From the NCBI GenBank assembly GCA_017618935.1, contig JAFZTG010000160.1, positions 1 through 29,510 on the forward strand: 29,510 nucleotides of DNA. Reading direction: 5' to 3'. This document shows, one piece after another, positions 16,568-23,185 of this stretch. This stretch comes from Bacteroidales bacterium (GTDB taxonomy: Bacteria; Bacteroidota; Bacteroidia; Bacteroidales; UBA1715). How positions within the stretch are numbered: position 1 is the first letter of the stretch; each line of letters starts with the position of its first letter. The notes under the pieces are model-generated. The model ran no database searches and was not told the DNA's origin. It saw nothing but the letters and a program-made list of their open reading frames with translations. The translations under genes and the position numbers were made by a program.

Positions 16568-19189
16568 CTACCACTCAATCGTGGTATCAGCCGAAACATT
16601 GACAAAATACGCTTTCCCTGGCTCTAACTCCGTAACGTCAGAACTACTCAAATCCTTGATTTGAGTAATTTCTGACGGTAAGTCAGAAACAGATTTTGAC
16701 GTTTTTTGCGGCACGCCGACCAAATTCCAACCCGTGTGTAACTGAGTAGTGTAATGCTCAAGCGGCATGCCTTCTACCGTCAACAGACTTGCCTCGTTAA
16801 GATAAATAAGATAGCCTTCGCCTGCTTGCATCGTTGTTAAACTCTGCAAATGGTTGTCGTTCCACATATAAGAAAAACCGTCAAGATTTTTTATAATTGA
16901 AAAATCAACGGTCAACACCTGCATAATCTTATTATCTTCTGGTTCAACATACAACGAAATCAGATTCCAGCCTTTTTGCAACAAAATTGTCTGTGTTTCT
17001 GGTGTTACTACATTCTCGTCAACCACACCACAAATCACGCCTCTTCCAACGGTGCTCATAAACACCGTGCCATACACTGCCATGTCGCCCATCACAAACT
17101 GACCATTTCCCGGTCCGCCAAACTGGTGCAAATCGTCGTTGATACGAACCCACGAATTTCCTTCGTCATCGCTTCTAAACAATCCCGTAACGCCAGAAAC
17201 CGTTCCCCAGATATACACGGCAGGAAATGTTTTTCCATCGGCTGCCTTACCAAAACCGACCGCGTCGCACGAAGACACGCTCGACAATTTTGAAAAACTT
17301 GTCGCCGAATTGGTGGAACGATACAAACCATTTGTTCCGCACGGCGCCCAAATATCACCTTCAACGCCTGGTACCGCCCGCATCTTGTAATAGCCTGTAT
17401 AACCCGTCGTCCCCTTAGCCGAGAAGTTTTTCCCTCCATCAGTAGAGACATATACAGTATTGCCGTTCGTAACATAAAACTTGTTGGAATTGGCACCATC
17501 GGCAACAGGATACGCACCATTTATAGAAATGCCGTTACATTGCGACCATGACGTTCCTCTATTGGTAGAATAATACATTTTATCCCCCGTTCCGTCATAC
17601 GAATAACCATTTGATGTATTCGGACAATGAAGAATAACAGAACCATCTGCAGAAACAGCCACATGACCACTCCCCTCCTTTCCTCCTGAACAATAATTCC
17701 ACGTACTTCCTTTATCGGTTGAATATTGCACATACGAAGAATTGCTACCGGCACGTACAACCAGCGAACCGTCAACCGAAGCCGCTACGCCATGAGTCGT
17801 TCCCATTTCGGGCGTATGCACCCTTGCGGGATAGGCATCATAGGAACCGTTTTCTGCCTTATACAACCCGCCATCATAGTCACCAACGACAGTAATGACT
17901 TGTCCTGAAGGCAAACTCACCATATCTAAAGGAACGGTTTCTTCCAAACCTTTCACCATAAATTTCAAGTCAAACGTGTTTGTGCTGAGATTGTCAGACA
18001 TAAACAAACCATTTCCCGAAATGAAGAAACATCTGCTGGCATTGAACGGATCCATCGTGGCACAACCCGTCCAATGCATTGCGTGGTCTTTCACCCATGG
18101 AACGGAGTTGGCATCCAGATTCACCTTACAGTTTGAAAACATTGCATTCCACGAAGAGCCGAGGTTATCGCTTACAAAAATCTCATCACCCCACGTAGCC
18201 GTCTGCCAATCGCACAGTCCATCCCACGACTGCATTCGGTAGCAACCAACACTCGTCACCACAATACGATTTCCCACAACAGAAATACCGCCATAATTGT
18301 AGTCAGAAGTATTATTCGACGGAGAAATATTTGTCCACGAGCCATTATACTTATACACATACCCGCCAGCCGAACCGATTCCCGGGCCTGCTCCGTTGGC
18401 GTAGGTGACGTATAGCACGCCATCCTTCATCGCACACCGATGAGGCATAAATTGCGTCGGCTGTCCCGAAACTGCCGACCACGAATTTCCACCATTCGTT
18501 GACACATAAATGGAATTTCCCATTTGTGCCGTTCCCACATAGATTTTCTGCGTCACGCCATTTGAAACAGAGGACGACTCATCAAATTGTACGAAATTGA
18601 TTCCCACTCCGTTGCTTGTGCTTGTCACAGGAAAACTCACGCTATTCCACGACAGACCACCGTCGGTTGACTTGAAAAGTCCATTGGAACGCGTTCCGCA
18701 ATAAATCACATTACTATTTTTAGGGTCCACAGCCAATCGCTCGCCCATTTGACGGCCATCACCGTTTCCATGTGCCTTGAATTTCGATGTAACATCAACA
18801 ACGGTAAAGGTTTCACCATAATCATCAGAAATCAAAATGGCAGTTTTCCCGTTGCTATAATACGATGTTCCCACCAAGGCATACAACATCTCAGGTTTCT
18901 GCGGGTCAACGGCAATTGCCTCAACGCCGTACAACCCCTGGTCTGCAACCGAAATGAAGTCCGTAAGCGGTTTCCACGATTTTGTAGATTCTATCCAACG
19001 ATATATTCCACCCACGTCGGTGCGGGCGTAGAAAAGATTTTGCTCTGTCGGGTGTGCAATCACGGCAGTCACAAAACCGCCACCACCAAGTGGCAAACTA
19101 CCCCACGTATAGGTTTCATCCGCAAACGAGCAGAACATTCCGCAGCACAATGCGACACTACATACGATATGTTTTATGAAACCTTTCAC
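16568..19189 (-). CDS. Secreted GH74-type xyloglucanase-like protein
   Basis: An 873-residue secreted protein. A Sec signal (1 to about 24, ending CSFA) is followed by twin seven-bladed beta-propellers rich in BNR/Asp-box motifs (STDGGLSW, STNGGNSW, STDKGSTW, STNRGTSW). The opening GGGGFVTAVIAHPTEQNLFYARTDVGG is a GH74 hallmark, with candidate catalytic D58; the partner Asp is likely D437 in VVGDYDGG. GH74 enzymes cut the beta-1,4-glucan backbone of xyloglucan. The C-terminal part (about 735-873) holds two GWNLISL/GWNLVGV repeats of unknown, possibly attachment, role; no T9SS CTD is seen. GTG 19189 gives a good leader; TTG 19195 is the alternative. Confidence 0.85.
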   Translation of the reverse strand: MKGFIKHIVCSVALCCGMFCSFADETYTWGSLPLGGGGFVTAVIAHPTEQNLFYARTDVGGIYRWIESTKSWKPLTDFISVADQGLYGVEAIAVDPQKPEMLYALVGTSYYSNGKTAILISDDYGETFTVVDVTSKFKAHGNGDGRQMGERLAVDPKNSNVIYCGTRSNGLFKSTDGGLSWNSVSFPVTSTSNGVGINFVQFDESSSVSNGVTQKIYVGTAQMGNSIYVSTNGGNSWSAVSGQPTQFMPHRCAMKDGVLYVTYANGAGPGIGSAGGYVYKYNGSWTNISPSNNTSDYNYGGISVVGNRIVVTSVGCYRMQSWDGLCDWQTATWGDEIFVSDNLGSSWNAMFSNCKVNLDANSVPWVKDHAMHWTGCATMDPFNASRCFFISGNGLFMSDNLSTNTFDLKFMVKGLEETVPLDMVSLPSGQVITVVGDYDGGLYKAENGSYDAYPARVHTPEMGTTHGVAASVDGSLVVRAGSNSSYVQYSTDKGSTWNYCSGGKEGSGHVAVSADGSVILHCPNTSNGYSYDGTGDKMYYSTNRGTSWSQCNGISINGAYPVADGANSNKFYVTNGNTVYVSTDGGKNFSAKGTTGYTGYYKMRAVPGVEGDIWAPCGTNGLYRSTNSATSFSKLSSVSSCDAVGFGKAADGKTFPAVYIWGTVSGVTGLFRSDDEGNSWVRINDDLHQFGGPGNGQFVMGDMAVYGTVFMSTVGRGVICGVVDENVVTPETQTILLQKGWNLISLYVEPEDNKIMQVLTVDFSIIKNLDGFSYMWNDNHLQSLTTMQAGEGYLIYLNEASLLTVEGMPLEHYTTQLHTGWNLVGVPQKTSKSVSDLPSEITQIKDLSSSDVTELEPGKAYFVNVSADTTIEW

Positions 19190-19264
19190 CTGCAAATTTT
19201 ATGTAAAAGTAAAAAAATAAACGGAATGTATGCCCCAAAAAGCAAAACAAATTACGCCAAGTAA

Positions 19265-19323
19265 ATTTAGCATATTTCTCGTTACGCTCGAGCTGGTCTT
19301 GGGAGCTTCCCCCAAAAGTATTA
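19265..19323. other. Structured, GC-richer intergenic segment
   Basis: Between the GH74 start region and the stop of the minus-strand gene upstream of it, this stretch contains CTCGTTACGCTCGAG and a near-palindrome CTTGGGAGCTTCCCCCAAAAG (19298-19318), both able to fold into hairpins. It stands out from the AT-rich surroundings. It could end the minus-strand transcript from 21304 or be a dispersed palindromic repeat. Confidence 0.4.
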
Positions 19324-19324
19324 T

Positions 19325-21304
19325 TTATTTAACATTGATTGCCTTGCCAATCAGTTTCTGGTAATTGTGAATTGTTCCTTGATAATACTTTATCTTATCG
19401 TTTTCGGCTTGTTTTATACTTTTTCTATATGCCATATACTCTTTATGGCGATAATTCTCCATCGAGTTATCGTTTTGAAGCATTTTCACCATATCCTTAT
19501 ACATAGTCACATCTTCACTCAAACAGTCCGATAATTTTTGGTTATAAGATATCATATCATCCATTTGTTTTGAAAAGGCATCAAGTTGTTTGTTAAACGC
19601 CAAAGCGATTTTTTCATACAAATCATCTTCACCGTAATCATTTGCCAACAATTGTTTTGCATCTTTTAGACTTTTCAAACCCGAAATTGTTTCATCGATA
19701 TAATCTTGAATCAATTCGTTGAGCATGGGTATTTTGTCGTTCATAACCTCAACCATAGGGTCGGTATATGTGTCGTTTATGTCACCCACGGCGGCAAACA
19801 CCTCAAAGTAGGGTTTCTTCAGCACATATTTGTCGGAATAATACACCAACGAAAGATTACTACCCTTTCTATCCAAATAGCGTGACAAACTCGCCAATTC
19901 CCTATTACACAACGCCGAAGCGTTCTGCTGCTGCTTATACACGGTATCCAATTTATCAGCACTCAAAAAAGCATACAAAGAATCGTATTCTGCCAACAAC
20001 TTATTGCAACGTTCCATCGATTCACGACATGCCTGGATATTCGCCTTGCCTTCGTCCAAATTATCCTTGTTCTGAATCATAGGCCGTGGCATATCCACAA
20101 TGTCACGCAACACATATTTCCCCTTATATTTTAATATATAGGTCTGTGTTTTCTTGTTTTGTGCATTGAGTTTCTCCAATGCTCGCGTCTGCTGAGTATT
20201 AACCTTCGCCTGCGTACTCATTTGGGTGGCAAGCACCTTGTTCGCATCAATCAAATCACGTTTCCATTTCTCACTCCTCGCCTGCTTTGCCGCCATCTCG
20301 GCCGAGTTTGCCTGCGAAGCAAGCACGAACAGAGAATCCGCTATTTTTGAATAATTCCATACTTTTTCCGACTCTTCGAGCGGAGCAAAAATCTTTCCCC
20401 GTTCCTGAATATAATAGGTATTGTAGAAATTTTTCACCGCATAATAATAATACAACGCCTTGGTGTATTTATTTGCAGGATTGTTTTCCTCGCTTTTATC
20501 AGCAACAAAAATGTATTTTTCCATTGCCGATTTTGCAGAAAAATCATTCAAAACGGTGGATACAGTTGATTTTTCGGGATAATTTTCCAAATAACCTTGC
20601 ATCAACGTATCACCCACCATATAATATGAAATTGACATGGGATATTGCATTAACTGAAACTCATCGACAACAGGAATATGTTTCGACGCATTTTTCACCG
20701 GATCCATATACAAATACGTAGGATTAAAATCCCTCACTGCCATCAGATGCGAAGCGTACGGAACCTTAAACAACGTCCACAACACTTTCGACATAGGACT
20801 CACAACGGCAACCACCTTGCTCGAAGCGGCAGCCAAATCCATAATATACCATTCGTCCGACAGGTTGACCAACGCCCACGCATATTCTGCCCGATACAAC
20901 GTATCGCCAGGCATATAATCATAATCCTTAGCATAGCCCGGAACGTAGATAGCGGCTATTTTCTGCGTTTTACACATTTCCACGAACAACTTAACATAAC
21001 CGTCGCTCAACGCCTTGCGGGAACGCAACACCTTTTTCAACGTCTTGTTTTCGGCAGGACGTTTTTCTATTGCCGCATAATCCAATTTCAAATTTTTGCA
21101 AATCCAATATGAAAAAGCCAAGACAGTTTCCTCGTCCGACGAACAGTTCTTTGCCAATGCTGCCGAAAGCTTATCTACATTTCGCGACTGCCAAAAAGGT
21201 ACGTGGCGAGCCGTGTGATAAATGCTTGCCGTGTCGATTTGCGAAAACGCAAACACCGACAACAACAAAAAAAATACATTCAATATCAAATATCTCGCCC
21301 TCAT
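19325..21304 (-). CDS. Secreted transglutaminase-fold protein, active site lost
   Basis: A 659-residue protein with a Sec signal (1-22, FLLLSVFAFSQ). A transglutaminase/kyphoscoliosis-peptidase-like domain spans about 35-165: VLAFSYWICKNLKLDY, ALSDGYVKLFVEMCK, AEYAWALVNL, WYIMDLAAAS. In active members these hold Cys, His and Asp; here they read S100, Y141 and D156, so two of three catalytic residues are replaced. The rest is an alpha-helical, probably coiled-coil region (about 340-655), rich in Lys/Gln/Asp. ATG 21304 is chosen over the longer frame to 21370 because it gives a clean signal peptide. A binding or structural role is inferred. Confidence 0.8.
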   Translation of the reverse strand: MRARYLILNVFFLLLSVFAFSQIDTASIYHTARHVPFWQSRNVDKLSAALAKNCSSDEETVLAFSYWICKNLKLDYAAIEKRPAENKTLKKVLRSRKALSDGYVKLFVEMCKTQKIAAIYVPGYAKDYDYMPGDTLYRAEYAWALVNLSDEWYIMDLAAASSKVVAVVSPMSKVLWTLFKVPYASHLMAVRDFNPTYLYMDPVKNASKHIPVVDEFQLMQYPMSISYYMVGDTLMQGYLENYPEKSTVSTVLNDFSAKSAMEKYIFVADKSEENNPANKYTKALYYYYAVKNFYNTYYIQERGKIFAPLEESEKVWNYSKIADSLFVLASQANSAEMAAKQARSEKWKRDLIDANKVLATQMSTQAKVNTQQTRALEKLNAQNKKTQTYILKYKGKYVLRDIVDMPRPMIQNKDNLDEGKANIQACRESMERCNKLLAEYDSLYAFLSADKLDTVYKQQQNASALCNRELASLSRYLDRKGSNLSLVYYSDKYVLKKPYFEVFAAVGDINDTYTDPMVEVMNDKIPMLNELIQDYIDETISGLKSLKDAKQLLANDYGEDDLYEKIALAFNKQLDAFSKQMDDMISYNQKLSDCLSEDVTMYKDMVKMLQNDNSMENYRHKEYMAYRKSIKQAENDKIKYYQGTIHNYQKLIGKAINVK

Positions 21305-21391
21305 TCCTATTACTATTGGAAATTGCGAGCAATATAAACAACTTTTTAACAAGTTGCAAACATTTTGCAATAATTTAGAGATATCGATGTT

Positions 21392-22030
21392 CTAATCAGT
21401 AACAATCGGAATCATTGCCACATAGTGACAGGCCGTTCCAGCAAGGACGAAGAAATGCCAAATCACGTGAAACCAAGGACGTTCCTTCTTTGCATAAAAA
21501 TACGTTCCAACCGAATAAAAAACGCCTTCGCCAAGAATAAACGCAAGTTGAAACGCTGAAAGTTTTTCAAACACTGGCTTTGCCACCAACAATACCGACC
21601 ATCCCATCACAAGATAAATGGCAAGCGACAATTTGGGATATTTTCCCAATGCAACAATTTTATACACTATGCCCATCAGTGCAACTACCCACATACTAAC
21701 GCAAGCGACAATTCCCAACGTGCCGCCAACCACTGCCAACCACACAGGCGTATATGATGCGGCGATCAAAATATAGATATTTGCATGGTCAAAATGACGA
21801 AGCAATAATTTTGTTTTCGGCTCTACCACCCAATGATAGAGGAACGAAGCCAAGTATAACACAAAAAATCCAACGATGAAAACCACCATTGAAATGCCCA
21901 CAAGGTCGCTTTTCTCAAACCCCTTTGTAATAACGTACCAACCTGCCGGTATTGAAACAATTGCACCGAATAAATGAGAAAAGGCATTTGCTTTTTCTAC
22001 CGAAGTTCTTTGTAAAATCTCTGTATCCAT
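21392..22030 (-). CDS. Hemolysin III/PAQR family membrane protein
   Basis: A 212-residue polytopic inner-membrane protein with about seven helices. PAQR/hemolysin III motifs are present: an N-terminal EKANAFSHLFGA, a FLYHW segment, LLLRHFDHANIYILIAASYTP in the middle and WHFFVLAGTACHY near the end. The conserved His and Asp residues form the metal-dependent hydrolase-like site of the superfamily. The bacterial role (membrane fluidity, lipid hydrolysis) is not settled, and the hemolysin name is historical. A minus-strand -7 box is at 22069-22062. The degenerate transglutaminase gene follows on the same strand after an 87-nt gap. Confidence 0.9.
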   Translation of the reverse strand: MDTEILQRTSVEKANAFSHLFGAIVSIPAGWYVITKGFEKSDLVGISMVVFIVGFFVLYLASFLYHWVVEPKTKLLLRHFDHANIYILIAASYTPVWLAVVGGTLGIVACVSMWVVALMGIVYKIVALGKYPKLSLAIYLVMGWSVLLVAKPVFEKLSAFQLAFILGEGVFYSVGTYFYAKKERPWFHVIWHFFVLAGTACHYVAMIPIVTD

Positions 22031-22061
22031 AGTTTTTATTGTTCAGTCATAGTGACGACTA

Positions 22062-22069
22062 CAAAAATA
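22062..22069 (-). promoter_or_regulatory. -7 box of the hemolysin III gene
   Basis: TATTTTTG on the minus strand, 31 nt before the ATG at 22030, matches TAnnTTTG. No -33 TTTG at 19 nt. Confidence 0.45.
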
Positions 22070-22090
22070 AAGAATAAAAACTTTGATTAT

Positions 22091-22190
22091 CCACCACAAA
22101 AATGAATTGTCGTTAAATGTTGTGTTTTCATACGTTCTGTGGCGAAAAACAGTATTGTGGTACAAAATCTCGTATAGTGGTTTTTCTTTT
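22091..22190. repeat. Cluster of TGTGG boxes in a divergent promoter region
   Basis: TTCTGTGGCGAAAAAC (GTGG 22139-22142), ATTGTGGTACAAAATC (GTGG 22157-22160) and ATAGTGGTTTTTC (GTGG 22177-22180) are spaced 18 and 20 bp, about two helical turns. An inverted copy, CCACCACAAAAAT, lies at 22091-22103. The first copy is nearly identical to one upstream of the SDR-ALDH operon. The 272-nt gap (22031-22302) separates hemolysin III from the divergent patatin gene. Confidence 0.45.
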
Positions 22191-22277
22191 TTTTAGCATC
22201 ATCGACGAAATTTCACATCACAAAAAAAATAAAGTGATATTTTGAAAAAGTCGATTACAAACAAAACATAATTTTTA

Positions 22278-22285
22278 TAACTTTG
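22278..22285 (+). promoter_or_regulatory. -7 box of the patatin-like gene
   Basis: TAACTTTG matches TAnnTTTG and lies 17 nt before the ATG at 22303. A -33 box at the normal distance is not visible. Confidence 0.5.
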
Positions 22286-22302
22286 TTAGCAAAGATATTA
22301 TA

Positions 22303-23151
22303 ATGAAATTCGGATTAGTACTCGAAGGTGGTGGAATGCGTGGCTTATTTACCGAAGGTGTGCTCAATGTTTTTATGGAACACGGCATAACTTTCGATGG
22401 ATTAGTTGGCGTTTCGGCAGGCGTGTTGTTCGGCTGTGGTTACAAGTCGCAACAACCCAAACGAGGACTCAACTGCAATATCCGTTTCATTGGCGACCCG
22501 GAGTATATGGGAATTCGCGCCTTTCTAAAAACGGGTAATTATAGCTCGCCCGAATACGCATATCACATTGTTCCCACGCAATTAGACCCAATTGACGCAG
22601 AGGCTTTTGAAGAAAATCCTATGGAATTTTATGTTGTCTGCACCGATGTGGAAAAAGGTGTTCCCGTATATCATCAACTTACAAAATGCGACTACGAAGC
22701 GTTGGAATGGATTCGTGCCTCGGCTTCCATGCCCTTGGTATCAAAACCAATTGAATTAAATGGCATGAAATTACTTGACGGCGGAATGACAGATAGCATT
22801 CCCCTAAAATTTTTTCAATCAAAAGGTTACGAGAAAAACGTGGTCATTCTCACCCAACCGCAAGGATATCGCAAAACACCCTCTAAAGGAATGTATGTAT
22901 TCAAAATCTTTAATAACGGATTTCCGAAAATTACAGAAACAATGATGAATCGCCATATAATGTATAATACTGAAATTGAATACATTACACAACAAGAAAA
23001 AATGGGGAATACATTATTAATATATCCCGATGAAAAATTGAACATAGGACGTGTTGAACAAAACAAGGAAAAAATGCTACACGTCTATGAGTTAGGCAGA
23101 AAAAAAGGATTGGAAATGCTTCCTCGCGTAGTGGATTTTCTCAAAAATTAG
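22303..23151 (+). CDS. Patatin-like phospholipase
   Basis: A 282-residue serine lipid acyl hydrolase of the patatin/YjjU type. The oxyanion motif GGGMRG is at 9-14, the nucleophile S38 is in GVSAG (GxSxG), and D159 in LLDGGMTD completes the Ser-Asp dyad. No signal peptide, so it probably acts in the cytoplasm or at the inner membrane face on phospholipids or acyl esters. Length fits the family. A GH31 gene follows 34 nt downstream without a clear promoter of its own, so the two are likely cotranscribed. Confidence 0.92.
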   Translation: MKFGLVLEGGGMRGLFTEGVLNVFMEHGITFDGLVGVSAGVLFGCGYKSQQPKRGLNCNIRFIGDPEYMGIRAFLKTGNYSSPEYAYHIVPTQLDPIDAEAFEENPMEFYVVCTDVEKGVPVYHQLTKCDYEALEWIRASASMPLVSKPIELNGMKLLDGGMTDSIPLKFFQSKGYEKNVVILTQPQGYRKTPSKGMYVFKIFNNGFPKITETMMNRHIMYNTEIEYITQQEKMGNTLLIYPDEKLNIGRVEQNKEKMLHVYELGRKKGLEMLPRVVDFLKN

Positions 23152-23185
23152 ACAAATAAATAGTTTCAGATAAAAACAAAGTATT

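Noticed and set aside
16368..16574. 68-residue minus-strand frame upstream of the SDR gene
   Set aside because: It overlaps the SDR -7 box, the TGTGG repeats and a terminator-like hairpin, and has no recognisable feature.
18749..19264. 171-residue plus-strand frame across the start of the GH74 gene
   Set aside because: Antisense to a convincing glycosidase frame, Cys/Asn/Arg-rich shadow composition, no family similarity.
21339..21356. Inverted repeat CAACTT-N6-AAGTTG upstream of the transglutaminase-fold gene, possible operator
   Set aside because: Arms of only 6 bp; expected by chance in AT-rich DNA and no second copy was found.
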